Shown: positions 43,496 through 56,700, counted from the first letter of the stretch. The stretch: DNA of 64,000 bases from Zingiber officinale (GCF_018446385.1 NC_055989.1:133575004-133639003), one strand, 5' to 3'. Numbers and translations are program-made. Notes: generated from the sequence alone by a model not told the origin.

Positions 43496-46260
43496 TGTAA
43501 AATACCGAAAATAGGAAAATATTAATAAGGGAATTTTCCAGAGTTTTTGGAAATTTTTCGGGAATTTTTCGGAGCTCATACGGACGAGTTAATAGGGATA
43601 AAAATGAGGCCCGGGAAAAGCCTGTTTAGGCTACCCATTTAAGCGAGGAAATATTTATTTTTATATTTCCTTTTTCTTTTTCTTTTTTTTCTTTATTTTC
43701 TCTCTTCCTCGCTGTTTCTTCCGCCCCGCGCGCCCGACAACCGTGCCCTAACCGGGTCACGGCAGTTTCTCCCCTCTCCGCGTACAAAACCACTCGGCCA
43801 AGGGTTTTGCATCTTCCCTCTCACGCCGCTGTCTTCCTCCTTTGACAACCTTCTCGCCACTACCGAAGCCCTCCTCTGCCGCCACCACAGCGACGTCGTC
43901 CCTGCGCCCTAGCCGCCGGCGACGCACGGAGTAGCGCCGCACCCCCCGGTGCCCTAGCATCGGTCACCGCGCAACGCCCTTTCTTCCTCTTCCCTAGTTT
44001 GTGTTCACGACCGATTCTCTATGCTGGCACCCGAGCCTAGCGCCAACGCCGCCTCCCGATTCCTCTCCCCTCCTCTTGTCCGACGAGACATCGCCGACCC
44101 TTCCTCTGTGCTTGTGCCCTAGCGAGCCCGACGCCACTTCCTTGCCACTGCCGCTACATCCTTTGCCCCAGTGCGGAACTGACCCTTTCTTCTGCCCTAG
44201 CCGAGCCTCACACTTGTGTGAGTTGCTGCCCTGGGTTCCACCGAGCCTTGGGTTTAGGGTAAGCTGTTGGTTTAAAACTGTGGAGGTAATGTTAGGGTTT
44301 AATTCACAAAGGTGGATGTATTGACTACAAATTTTGGGTGTTTGATGTGTAGGTCAGTGGCTCACTCTAGCTACGGCTACAATTCCGGCAGCAGGTGCTC
44401 CATCGACAAATTTACGACGAAGTATACGAATTTGGGTGAGTTTGGATTGAGGTAAATGCATTGTTGTGAGTATAATTGATTTAGGTTTGAATTATTAATC
44501 TAATGGGTTGATTAGGGATTAGGTAACTAACCCTAATTAACCGTTGGATTTAATTAATGTAGGTTGAGGTTTAGGGTTTAGGGGTTTGCCCTAAATTATT
44601 CATAAGGATTTTATTTAGCTATTTAAGGGAGTGTAGCTAAATAAAATGTATATATATATTCGTGACTCAGGGTTTTGACGTGAGACGAGCATCTTGACGT
44701 CAGATTTGGACCAGATTGGATCATTTCTTATTGGAGGCGGGTACTTTTGACTTTATGTCTTTGATATGCATAGTATGAAGTTAACAAATAGCAATAATTA
44801 TGTTTCTTATTTGCTTCAGTTAATCACTACCTGATACCTGTTACATGCTTGGTTGATTTCTTGTTTTGCATCTCATTTTATTACTTACCTGGTTATACGT
44901 GCTTATAGGGGTAGTGATACAACCATACTTCATGTTCAGGACCTAGGTGTGATACCTTATCTGATCTGTGTACCCTTGATATGATTTATTGACTATGGTG
45001 CACATCATATATGTATGTAGATTGGTTCAGTATATTACCATGCTTAGTGTCATGCATCATTCGCATGATTGCATGCTGTGCGATTGTCGGCTCCATTATT
45101 GTTGAGCACATCGCCAGTTACATGTAACTGCACACACGACCACTCATGGGTTAGTGGTATATTCAGGCAGGGTGTGTTGCAGTAGTTGCTCTGTCAAGGG
45201 CTCCGTTGGTCCACTTATGGGTTAGTATGACGCAGCGTTATAGTAGGACAGGGATCCCTCCCCGTCATCGTGTACCGGGAGATGAGAGCATTGAGCTCCC
45301 CCATTTATGATTTGGGGTAGGAGGATAGGTGTACTCCGACAGCATCTCGTTCACTCGATCACTCATCAGGAGTAGTGATGACAGAGTGCACGGTTGTCAC
45401 AACCCTACCCACTCGGTCTCACTATCGTGTGTGAGACGACTGATTGGAGAGTAGGGGTGACCAGGACATGTCATGGGCATCATATGCATTTATTGGTTGT
45501 GTTTGTGTTTGCTGCATTTTATTTGTTGCAGTTGGATGGATGCATATGCTTGACATGCATACAGGATATTGATACTTCTTGGTCGGGCGACTCTGTGATA
45601 TTTATACCTGGTCCTGGTTAGTACAGTTATGCTCATATTTATCTTAGTTTGCATTTATCCTTATTATGTCAGGAGCTGTACGTATGATTAGTGCTAGATG
45701 TTATTTCCTTACTATGTATATCAGTTATACCTGCTGAGTGTTGGACTCACACCCTCCTCTGTTGCTATTTCAGGTTGATGCTGTCAGGAGAGAGTTCCAG
45801 TCGCTAGTCCCCTGCAGTCCACGAGGATGGTTATTTGTCTTTTGGTGTTCTTTTCTAGACTATGTTCGGACTTGTTCCATTTTAGATACTTTGGGCCTTG
45901 TATGGATTGTTTTACTTGTGGATGACTTTTATTTGGATTTGTTTTTACTACATGCCCGCCTAGAGGGCAGAAGAGGTAAGTTCATTGTGATTTGAGCTTT
46001 ATGAGTGTAGTGGAGTAGGATATCGATTTTGAGCTTTACGAGTGTAGTTGAGTAGGGTTGTTTTTGAGTCATATTATCCCTGTTCTAGTTTGTTATCTAT
46101 TTAATTGCGTGGATGGTTGTGTGATGTATTTTTATTATTGTTATTATTCCAACCGCATATGGCTGAGGTATATGGTGGTGTAGAAAGTTTCAGATTGTCC
46201 GCCGTACAGGGGAGATGCTGCCGAAATTTCTTCGGACAGAGACTCCTCCGGGGCGTGACA
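43496..46260 (+). repeat. 5' LTR of the gypsy element (fossil)
   Basis: The LTR is 2765 bp, starting tgtaaaatacc and ending ggggcgtgaca, directly before the primer-site region. The part at 43690-44250 is GC-rich and open in several frames, but it is LTR sequence, repeated at 57736-58437. Long LTRs are usual for this lineage. Confidence 0.88.
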
Positions 46261-46267
46261 ATTTATT

Positions 46268-46437
46268 TGGTATCAGAGCCAAGTTTTACGATCTTTATTT
46301 TCGTATTTTGGATATTTGGGATAACCTGATACCAATTTATTTGGTATCAGAGCGCCAAAGTTTGGCGATACTTGTTTGATTTCCGTGTGTTACGGATTTT
46401 CAAGATTTATCTGATACCAATTTATTGGTATCAGAGC
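46268..46437 (+). promoter_or_regulatory. Three primer-site-like copies in the gypsy leader
   Basis: The motif tggtatcagagc, complementary to initiator tRNA-Met, occurs at 46268-46279, 46342-46353 and 46426-46437. Each copy follows aatttat(t) and is embedded in a repeated unit of about 74-84 bp ending ctgatacc. The first is at the normal distance from the LTR. Confidence 0.85.
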
Positions 46438-46675
46438 GAGTTATGATACCTGCTTTTGGTGTTCTGGATATTTGGATATTTACTTCGGTTTGTACGAATT
46501 TCTGTTATGGTTATATTTCAGACTTCCGTTTCGGATTGGTATAGATTCCCGACGATTTACTCGTTCAGAATTCCGAGGTCAGTATGGGGACTGGACAGCG
46601 ACGGAACATCTCCAGACAGCAATTAGGTATGATGTTATTTTGTAATTGTTTATACTTGTAGTAATATCTTTTTTT

Positions 46676-46707
46676 NNNNNNNNNNNNNNNNNNNNNNNNN
46701 NNNNNNN
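46676..46707. other. Assembly gap, 32 N
   Basis: A run of N follows a T-run in the leader between the primer-site repeats and gag. The true length is unknown. Confidence 0.99.
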
Positions 46708-46748
46708 TTGCTGCGAGACGTGGTGCTGGACGACCACGTACGAGGACT

Positions 46749-48478
46749 TTGGGATCTCTGGATTCCCCAGAGATGCCTACTGGGGCTGAGCCTGTCAGTC
46801 AGGGACAGACTCAGCATATCGCGGGCGCGTCAGGCTCTCAGACCCCGATGGCTCCTATAGAGGTACCTACCTCGGCTGTGCCGAGTGTACCTATACCTAC
46901 TGTATTTCCGGTACCACCAGGGGTACTACCGGCATACCCCGCACCTGCTCTGGTCCAGCCTACGGCGTTCTCGGCACCACCGCCACCTGGACCTACAGTG
47001 TACCCGACACCAGTGGCACCTGTGCCCCCAGTACCTACAGCATACCCAGCAGCACCGGCATCAAGGATACCGGCTGCTCCACATCCGGTACCATTACCTA
47101 CTGTACCTCCAGTCACGACCACCTATATTCACCCTACAGTGCCACGGGCAGCTTATGCTCCAGTTTATAGAGTAACACCGGGAGTACCTCCTCCGGTTTA
47201 TTCAACGGTACCACCTGTAGTACCAGCTCCAGTGGTTCCGACAGTTCCTGCAACCGTTCCGACACACCTCATTGACCTTGTCGCGGCACGAGCCTGGATT
47301 CCAGTATTAGCAGAGTCGATGAAGAGTCGATTCACACTCTTCCGAGGAGACCTCGATCCGGGTATGACCCTATTATGGATAGAGACTATGGAGCATACCT
47401 TCTTCTATATAGCTTGCTCCGAGTGGGAGAAAGCAGAGCTGGCTGCTTTTCATTTATGGGATGAGGCTAACACCTGGTGGGTTACTCAGCGTTCCCTCAT
47501 CGGCGAGCGGAACGTCACTTGGGCCAGGTTCAAAGAGGCTTTTGAGAGCCGCTTCTTTCCACGAGCATATCAGATGACCCGCCGGCAGGATTTCATGAGC
47601 CTGCGTCAGAACAACCGGTCGGTGACAGAATATAATGCAGAGTTTAACCGATTGGCCAGATTTTGTCCAGAGCTGGTTGCTGAGGACAGTACACGTATGC
47701 AGCAGTTTGTTCAGGGGCTTGATGGGCATTTGCAAGTAAAGCTTGCTGGTTTGGGTAGTGCATCTTATTTAGAGACATTGGACAGAGCCCTCATGGTCGA
47801 GTCAGCTATGCAGAGAGCGTATCCGGACAGAAAAAGGAAGCAGACGGGTCAGACGTCAGGACAGATCCAGCAGGCACAGACGACCGGACAGCAGCAGAGT
47901 AGTCGCAGTCGGTCTGGTCAGGGTACTTCTGGGGTATCTGGTCAATCTCAGAGGTCCAGGCGGTTTCCATCTGGACGTTTCCGGCCTCCTCAGCAGACCC
48001 GGAAACAAACCGTCGGTGACATTCACTGCGCCCGGTGTGGATCCAGAGAGCACACCACATCAGCTTGCACCCTGGGACAGTCGGTTTGCTATTATTGTAA
48101 ACTGCCGGGGCACGTGAGCCGAGATTGTTCGCTGAAGGCTCAGCATATTGCTTCCAGTGTTTCTGGTCATGGAGTTCAGCTCAGTCAGACAGGGACTCAG
48201 CGAGGAGGGCACAGAGCCCAACCTTCGCATCGTCAGCAGAGGACAGCTCCTCCTGCAACAGCTGCGTTTGGCATGCTTGGACAGGAGTATTCCGGTGTTT
48301 CCATATCACCCCAGAGCTTTGTTCCGGGATCTCATTATCTGACTCAGGGGCAGTACCAGTCACAGTCCCAGCCACAGGCTCAGTATCAGACGCAGTCCCA
48401 ACCCTCGGTACGGTATTAGTCGCCGCCCTCTCAGGCTTCTATGGCACAGTATCCTACACCGCCTCAGTGGCAGCCTTC
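46749..48478 (+). CDS. Gypsy gag region (fossil)
   Basis: About 550 codons: a Pro/Val/Thr-rich N-terminus (residues 20-175), then a retrotransposon gag domain (FRGDLDPGMTLLWIE, WVTQRSLIGERNVTWARF). A Gln/Ser-rich linker leads to the zinc knuckle CYYCKLPGHVSRDC (about 48088-48130) and a Gln/Ser-rich tail. A hAT MITE lies immediately downstream, before protease. Gag builds the virus-like particle. Confidence 0.85.
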
Positions 48479-48973
48479 TAGGGGTGTAATCGAGCCGAGC
48501 CGAGTCGAACTCTTGGATGTTTGAGTTGGGCTCGTTTATAATCGAGCTGAGCTCGAGCTTTATTTAACGAATATATTCATGGCTCACGAGCTTATTCGAG
48601 CTTTTATCGAACCTAAACGAGCTTAATAAATATAAATTATAAATTTAAATATTCATTAAAAATTAAATTATATATTTTAAAAAAATTATAATATTCTTGT
48701 TAAAATTTATAATTTTATTCTAATAAATAAATTTAATATATTTGTCTATATTTTTCATAAGTAGAGTGTAAAATCTATAAATTCAATATCAAAACTATTA
48801 TTTTTTTATTTAAAAGTTGATTTATGAGCTTAACGAACATGTTCACGAGTTAACGAGCCGAATATTGTGAAGCTTTAGCTTGGTTTGTTTATCTTAACGA
48901 GCCTCATTAAACGAGCTTTTATCGAATCGAGCTTCGAATAGCTCACAAGCGGCTTGGTTCATTTACACCCCTA
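48479..48973. mobile_element. hAT-type MITE
   Basis: A 495-bp element with terminal inverted repeats taggggtgtaa / ttacaccccta. The 8-bp target duplication is cagccttc (48471-48478) and caggcttc (48974-48981), with one mismatch. The ends are rich in cgagc motifs and the middle is AT-rich. It has no coding capacity. It is inserted between the gag and protease parts of the gypsy element. Confidence 0.88.
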
Positions 48974-49059
48974 CAGGCTTCTGTCCAGCCGCAACAGCCA
49001 CTGGCAGCGTTACCCCCTCCTCCGCCGCCAGAGACTGGACGTATTCATGCGATCACCAG

Positions 49060-49480
49060 AGAGGACGTGCAGCGAGCCGACGGATCCGTTTTCCGTGGTA
49101 TGATTTGTATTTATGCCTTATCTGCAGATATACTGATAGATACTGGTAGCTCGCATTCTTTTATATCTCGTACTTTTATGCGGGAGATTGGTAGATTACC
49201 CACTTCCAGATCGCAGCGACTGACTGTCTCTCTATCCTCCGGTGATACATTAGACGTCACCCAAGAGGTCAGAGGTCAGAGGTTGCCCGTTAGATTTTGG
49301 CAACCTAATACTTACGGTGGATCTGTTAGTATTGGAAATGGTCGAGTTTGATATTATACTTGGCATGGACTGTTTGTCAGCATATCATGCCACTGTTGAT
49401 TGCCAGACGAGGGTGGTCACATTCCAGCCTCCGAACCAACCCTCGTGGGATTTCACTAGCATCAGAGACGACGGCATATC
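49060..49480 (+). pseudogene. Gypsy protease region (fossil)
   Basis: The aspartic protease motif ILIDTGSSHSFIS lies at about 49130-49165, followed by the DIILGMDCL flap-type motif near 49350. It cleaves the polyprotein in living elements. Confidence 0.85.
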
Positions 49481-49579
49481 GATCATTTCGGCGATTCAGA
49501 CTCAGAAGCTGCTGTCACATGGCTGTCATGGTTTTCTATTATCTTTGATTAGTACTGAGGACAGCAGTAGTTCGCAGCT

Positions 49580-50960
49580 CTTCGACGTTCCGGTAGTCCG
49601 CGAGTATCCGGATGTATTTCCAGAGGAGCTACCAGGTTTGCCTCCCAGAAGGCAAGTGGAGTTCGCTATTGAGTTGATTATGGGGACTGGCACTAGCATC
49701 GAAAGCTCCTTATCGTATGGCACCGAAAGAGTTGAACGAGCTGAAGGTTCAACTCCAGGAGCTTTTGGATAGGGGATTTATTCGCCCTAGTGTTTCTCCA
49801 TGGGGTTCTCCGGTGTTATTTGTCAAGAAAAAGGACGGCACCATGAGGTTATGTATTGACTACAGACAGCTGAATGCAGTGACCGCCAGAAATAAATATC
49901 CATTACCACGGATCGAGGATTTGTTTGATCAGCTCAGAGGTACATCAGTGTATTCTAAGATTGATCTGCGATCCGGATATCATCAGCTGAGAGTCAAAGA
50001 CTCAGATATTCAGAAAATAACTTTCCGTACCAGATACGGTCATTATGAGTTTTTGGTGATGTCATTTGGGCTTACCAATGCTCCAGCGGTGTTTATGGAC
50101 TTGATGAACCGCATCTTTCTGGAGTATTTGGATCAGTTTGTTATCGTTTTCATTGATGACATATTGGTCTACTCGCATTCCGAGGAGGAGCATGCACAAC
50201 ATCTTCGCATAGTCTTGGAGACTCTTAGACGACATCAGCTGTACGCGAAGTTCAGCAAGTGTGCATTCTGGCTATCTTCAGTCGGTTTTCTGGGGCAGGT
50301 GGTTTCGAGCAGAGGTATTTCAGTAGACCCTCAGAAGATCGAGGTTGTCACCAGTTGGGAGCAGCCGAAATCAGTTCAAGAGATCCGCAGTTTTCTGGGA
50401 CTAGCAGGATATTACCGACGTTTTGTCGAGGGTTTCTCGCGTATTGCTATGCCGCTGACATGCCTTACTAGGAAAGGCGTGAAGTTTACGTGGTCCGAGG
50501 ATTGCGAGACCAGCTTTCAGGAGCTGAAGCGGAGATTAGTGTCAGCTCCAGTTTTGGTTTTACCTTCTGGAGAGGATGGATTTGTACTCTACACCGACGC
50601 GTCTCTTCAGGGTTTGGGCGCTGTTCTGATGCAGCACGGCAGGGTAGTATCCTATGCTTCTCAACAGTTGAAGGAGCATGAGAAAAATACCCAGTTCATG
50701 ACCTGGAGTTAGCTGCCATCATATTTGCTCTGAAGCTTTGGCAGCATCATTTATACGGCGTTACATTTGAGATTCTCACTGATCATAAGAGTCTCAAATA
50801 TATTTTTACTCAGAAGGAGCTTAATCTCCGACAGAGGAGATGGATGGAGTTCCTGAAGGATTACGATTGTACCATTAGCTACCACCCGGGGAAAGCTAAT
50901 GTGGTTGCCGATGCACTCAGCAGGAAGTCCAGAGGGACTTTGGCTTGCCACCAAGTTTCA
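49580..50960 (+). pseudogene. Gypsy reverse transcriptase and RNase H region (fossil)
   Basis: Motifs in order are [42 protein letters not shown], the catalytic FIDDILVYS (about 50152-50178), [13 protein letters not shown] and [12 protein letters not shown]. RNase H follows ([11 protein letters not shown] near 50590, LTDHKSLKY near 50780, VVADALSRK near 50900). Confidence 0.88.
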
Positions 50961-51179
50961 GTTACAGACTTGGTTCAGGGTTTCTCCGAGTTAGACATTG
51001 AGGAGCAGGGACATACAGAGCAGGGTATACTTGTTACCATGGTTGCTCAGTCGTCAATCAAGACGAGGATCCGAGAGACCCAGGCTGGTGATCAGCATTT
51101 GCAGTTCATTGGCAGTCAGATAGCTTCCGGGCAGCAGACAGAGTTTACACGTGACGAGGAGGGTATTATATACTTTCAA

Positions 51180-52175
51180 GGCAGATTATGCGTACCTCAG
51201 TCTCATCCGGTCTTACAGGAGCTACTTCAGGAGGCTCATCGCTCTCGATTTGTGATCCACCCAGGCAGGACCCGCATGTATCGAGATTTGAGGCGTTCCT
51301 ACTGGTGGAACGGTATGAAGAAAGACATCACGAAATTTGTAGCTAGATGTCTTGTCTGTCAGCAGGTGAAGGCTGAGCACCAGAGACCTGCCGGATTACT
51401 TCGGCGGATTTTTATTCCTGAGTGGAAATAGGAACATATTACTATGGAGTTTATGGTGGGATTACCGAGGACACGACGAGGCCATGACGCGATTTGGGTA
51501 ATCGTTGATCAATTAATCAAATCCGCGCACTTCTTAGCGATCCGGAGGACTGATTCCCTGGATCGATTGGCAGATCTGTATTGCCGGGAGATCATCAGAT
51601 TACATGGTGTTCCTTTGACTATCATTTCGGATAGAGACCCCCGGTTCACGTCTCGTTTCTGGCAGAGTCTGCAGCAGGCCTTGGGCACGCAGCTCCGATT
51701 TAGTACAGCTTTCCATCCGCAGACAGATGGACAGTCAGAGCGGACCATTCAGACTTTAGAGGACCTGCTGAGATCGTGTGTTATGGATTTCAGAGGCAGT
51801 TGGGAGGATCACTTGCCATTGGTAGAGTTCGCCTACAACAATAGCTTTCATTCGGCTATTTAGATGGCACCGTTTGAGGCGTTGTATGGTAGGCCTTGTC
51901 GGACACCCACCCTCTGGGATGAGGTTGGAGAGGCCCAGCTGTTGGGACCTCATAGAGCTCAGCAGGAGGCAGAGTTGGTCCGTACTATCAGACGGAGGAT
52001 GTCAGAGGCGCAGGACCGCCAGAAGAGTTATGCTGATCGGAGACGCAGACCACTAGAGTTTTCTGTTGGCGACCATGTATTTCTGCGAGTTTCACCCACG
52101 AAAGGGGTAAAGAGATTTGGCCTCAGAGGTAAGCTAGCTCCGCGATACATTGGCCCTTTCCAGATCCTGGAGAGG
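51180..52175 (+). pseudogene. Gypsy integrase region, main part (fossil)
   Basis: The H2C2 zinc-binding part ([17 protein letters not shown], then CLVCQQVK) is followed by the integrase core ([39 protein letters not shown]) and the C-terminal start (GLRGKLAPRYIGPFQILER). There a CACTA element interrupts it. The remaining end lies at 57318-57630. Confidence 0.88.
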
Positions 52176-52197
52176 CACTACAAGAAAAAAACTAATA

Positions 52198-52490
52198 GAC
52201 AACGCTTTTAAAGCGTTGTCTTTCTGCCTGAAAAAGCGTTGTTAAAGGCACTGTTGTTAAAAGTCTGCTCAACGACAACGCTTTTAAAGTGTTGTTGTTT
52301 GTAGCGAAGACAACGCTTTTGCAACGCTTTAAAAGCGTTGTCGGTTTATGCAAAGACAACGTGTTTGCAACGCTTTTAAAGTGTTGTTTTTGGTAGAAAA
52401 GACAACGCTTTTGCAACGCTTTAAAAGCGTTGTTGTTTTTTTACAAAGACAATACTTTTTGCAACGCTTTAAAAGCGTTGTCGTTTTAAA
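52198..52490. repeat. Left subterminal repeat array of the first CACTA
   Basis: About a dozen copies of gacaacgctttt and its complement aaaagcgttgtc occur. Many are joined as a palindrome (acgctttaaaagcgt), which would let the single strand fold extensively. Confidence 0.9.
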
Positions 52491-53773
52491 GAAAAAAATA
52501 AAAAAATTATTTAAAAATCATTATTTTTATATTTACGGAACTATTATTTTTTTTACCATGTCTAGATTTGAATTTTACATATAATCAACTCAGCTAATGA
52601 TTTCAAACTCATACCAAAATAATAGAATTCTGACATTGAAGTAATATTAGTATTTAATTACATGAGAAGCTAGTAAATATCAAAATTAACACTAATTCTA
52701 TTTCAAAGTAGATCTGAAGAAGTAGCTTGAGAACGAGACAAAACAGTACAATAATTACTACCACAATACTGAAGAAGTAGCTTGTCTTTCTCAATCTATT
52801 ACAGGAATAAGCAATTGGATTTTATCTAGGATCTTTGTGAGCTTTGAACAGATTGAACAGTTAGCCTGAAATATAAACAAAAAATTACAGTCAATAGTTT
52901 GAACCAAAAAATTACTTCTACTAGCTATTTTCTATAAATGAACCAAAACTCATTACTCAGAAATGAAATGCTTGCGGAAAGAAAGAAAGCTTGCAGAAAT
53001 GCAACGTTTCTTCAAACTACAGAAAGAAAGCTTGCAGAAATGAAACACTTTCTTCTCTGCAAACGCTTTCTTGCAAAAAGCACTGTTGTTGCAGAAATGC
53101 AACGTTTCTTCAAACTATAGAAATAAAGCTTGCAGAAAGAAAGCTTGGCTTACAGAAAGACAACGTTTCTTCAAACTGTATTCTAAAATGCATGCAGTTT
53201 CTAAATTGCATTCTTCAAACTGTGCAGTTTCTAATATACAGAGAAAGCTTGCAATTTCTCCATTTTAAATGCATACAGTATTTCTCCATTCTAAAATGCA
53301 TACAGTATTTGCAAAAAGAAAGCTAAAATGAAACCTTTAGAATATGAGTTTAACCAATAGTGGAAAATTGTCAACTTCCTAAAGAAAGCTTGTAGAATTT
53401 TAAATAAGATTGATAAGAAGTCACTAATAAGCAGCAGTGAAAATTAATAAGCTGGAGAAACTATTGCTCACAAATCAAATATATTTTACTAGGAAGTCAA
53501 AAGGATACGACTAACTGGAGCATTTTAAATAAGCTCTTGTGCAGATGCATTTCATAATTTTCAACTACTATATATGATGACAGTTTCAATAGAAAACTTA
53601 TACAAGCGTGAGAAAATGGCACTCTCCAAGAAAATTCTGATTGTAAAAGAAAAAAAAAGTGTAAGACATGAACTGAACCACAACTTCTCCAATGTGCAGT
53701 AGATAGCAGGAAAATGTATAAATAAATGTATACATGAAAAACAAAACAAAAAAAATCATCCAATGTCACTTAC

Positions 53774-56700
53774 GATAATCAGGTTGTTCGGTTGAAGAAC
53801 TTGCATTCTGTTTTACAGTTCCATTCGTTTGTATCTTCAATAGGCACAAGATAATAATTTAGCAATAAATTAACAATAATACTGAAATACAACATAGCTT
53901 ATTCCTAGCATTGCATACTTACTTCCTTAGCTGATTGCGTCTCCATTGGGCTTGCCTTTGATACCTCATTCATAAAGGAACGTTCATTGTGAAATAGTTC
54001 TTCTGGAGAAACATCCACAAATGCTGCAGAATTTTACATAAGACAATATGTCTCATACAAATAGAAGGTATAAAACATAATATCTCTATGATAATTCTTT
54101 TATATCATGTCCAATGCCTTTAAATTTAGGACTCAAATGTTCTGTTTGCTACTCTGCTTTGAGTATCCCTAGCAGAGATTCAAACTAGTTTATTGGCTCC
54201 AACTAAACAAATTTTTGGGATTTAGTAAGGATGGTTTCTTTAACAAATTTAACACAGTATTTGGAAGCTTTGGGTTGTCTATTGTACTATAGCCAAATAT
54301 GCTGTGGACACTATGCAATTTAATATGGTGTATTCACTAAATGTGATACCTTATTTAATTAGAACCACCAGCATTTCTATAACTGGACCTTCAACTATGA
54401 TTTAGTTATTTGTAACCTAATCAAACGTTTCCTCAGCGTAACTCCATCATTTGAGTTTAACCCAGCTCAACCAATGGCAGGCTCAGAAAGGGTAGAAATG
54501 AAAAGAAAACATAAACCTGAGGACAAGCTGGATTAACTAAGGATAGGTTTGGGACCCCAGAATAGTTCTGGGTTAAAAGAATGGACGTTTATTAATGCGA
54601 CCTATACAAGTAACAGTTCTGGCTAGCAAAAGCCATGACCTGAGTAAAAAAAATGAAGCAACAACAGAAGTCTTTAACAATGAATTGATCTAGATTAAAG
54701 ATTTATCAAATAATAAATATCACTGATATATAATTAAAGATTTAATTACACAATATATATGAAATGCAATTAAAAGACACAAGACACAATATAGCTGATA
54801 CCTAAGTTTTTTGAATGCCTGATATTGATACCAATATTGACATCCATGCTATATTGTTCCCAGTGCCCACACAAATGACACAAGAGAAGCAAGTAGAAAA
54901 CACTGCAATTGCAAATAGAATAATTTAGAAGACAATTTGAAATTGTAATGAAATAAAAATGTTTTTCAGTGATATTTACTGGTTTGCAAGTACAATAATC
55001 ACATTTCAAAAAATAATTCATTTTTCCATTAGTTATTTACTACTTTGCAGGTTCAATAATCATAGGCAATAAACTGGAGATTCAAACATTGTGCCCAAAG
55101 TTAATTCAGAAAAAAAGAAAACAGTTAACTAATAGTGAGAAACCTCTAACAATATCTCTTCTCTTTGATGAAAAAAAGTGGGAAAAACTAATAGACATTT
55201 TTTCAACAACCAAACAAGGCTATCTTCTGAATCTTCTCACTTCATTGAGCTCTACGCTAAAGCATATCACTTTTAGCGTATCACTAGTAATATTCAAATC
55301 CATTAAGAAGATTAAAATTCATTGAGGTCTACCTCTATCTGATTGAACTCTTCCAACAATAAAATATATTAGTGCCCTTTAAAGATGAACATATCATCCC
55401 AACCTATTTCATGATATAACTGCCCTATGATATGAGCATTTTCTTATTCACGATATACAAAGCACTAACAAAAGGAAGCCAAGAATGTGCAAAACCTTTC
55501 TAAGGATAGGAAGATCATCTTGTTATTTCCAAAAGAGACCTGGACAGTGTACTTTCACAAACCAATGACAACATGTTAAGCCAACTTCCAAAGAAATTCA
55601 CACAATCTAGAAATAAATTTCTAATATCAAGCACTTTCTAACTGAAAATAAGATTCTTAGGATAGAGATAATCTTACAAAGGGTACAAGCTGCAAAGGGA
55701 CTCACCTTTAATCTATTTGCAACCTGTCACACCATTAACATGCTTTTCAGTAAGATAAAGAAGAAATCTTCATAAAACAAAAGCAAAACTTATCCAAGAA
55801 GTATGAACAGACTCACCACTTGAAAAATGACTGACAGACCAACTCCAACTCCAATCCAAAACAGTGGTGAACCCCTACAATTTCCCAGGGGGATTAAAAG
55901 GAAATGATGAGTCATGCAAGTATCACAAACATATATGCTATAAAAGAAACAAGTTCACTCATGACTGTGAGAAAGAACTACGAGTTATTAGTCTGAAACA
56001 TGAACAAATATCAAGTAGCAAATGCTTCAATTTCAGTGTCAACCAAGAGTAAACCTTCATTTTCAAACACAACGAAAATGCCTACGGGACATACATGGAT
56101 GACGATGATGACAGCACAGGAATTGGGGCAATTGCACTACTTGTTGTCAATTGGCCGTTGCTTGAAGACGTAACACTAGCAAAAAACTGCGTATTGAGCT
56201 CTTTCCCTACATAAAATAAGATATAGTACGTCTGTAAACCACATCTACTCAGAGAGAAGGCAGTAATAATTTTTAAGAGAAGCAGATGCAGCGAGAACAT
56301 TTACACTCACAAAGTCGAACAAAATTAACCATAAAAAGAATTCGTCAAACTATGCAGAGATAAACTAATATGAACAATTTAAAAGAAATTTCCAAATTAA
56401 GATACGAGGAACCTAACCCCTTGCAAAACCCAAAACTATTAGCTAAGATACGGCTCGTGGAAGATCTAGTAGTTTACGAAGCGAGGCAATACCAATACTA
56501 GATGAGGCACGATCGCTGCTTCCACTCGTTAGAGCGAAGGTAACAAATCCAGGACCTCCTCTGCTTCCTACCCTTCTGCTTCTTCTCGCAGGTAGAGGGG
56601 GAAAGGAAAAAAGAGTAGGCCGCCACCGGCTGATGACCTCGTGGGGATTTGGACCCGCAGCAAGAAGGGAGAATCTGGAAAGGAGAGCGAAACTATCCAT
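53774..56700 (-). pseudogene. TIC40: Captured 5' half of TIC40 (chloroplast import co-chaperone)
   Basis: Exons on the minus strand are 56493-56700, 56095-56206, 55817-55874, 55706-55723 (18 bp), 53923-54023 and 53774-53834, all with GT-AG borders. The first encodes a Ser/Arg-rich chloroplast transit-like peptide (MDSFALLSRFSLLAAG...). The frame then runs on through GKELNTQFFASVTSSS into GSPLFWIGVGVGLS, the TIC40 membrane segment, and VANRLK. The exon at 53923 reads AFVDVSPEELF, matching the conserved middle of TIC40 (FEDISPEE). The exon for the region after the membrane segment and the whole C-terminal Hop/Sti1-like part were not found. The real TIC40 anchors in the inner envelope and recruits Hsp93. 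Kept introns mean capture at DNA level. Transcription is possible from a carried promoter, but a normal product is not. Confidence 0.82.

Noticed and set aside
43757-44324. GC-rich open frames that look like plant 5' exons
   Set aside because: They lie inside the gypsy LTR and are repeated at 57995-58460; no splice partner or domain.
54770-55021. Open frame that might be another TIC40 exon (SMDVNIGINI)
   Set aside because: Only a very weak likeness to the region after the membrane segment; splice borders are not convincing.
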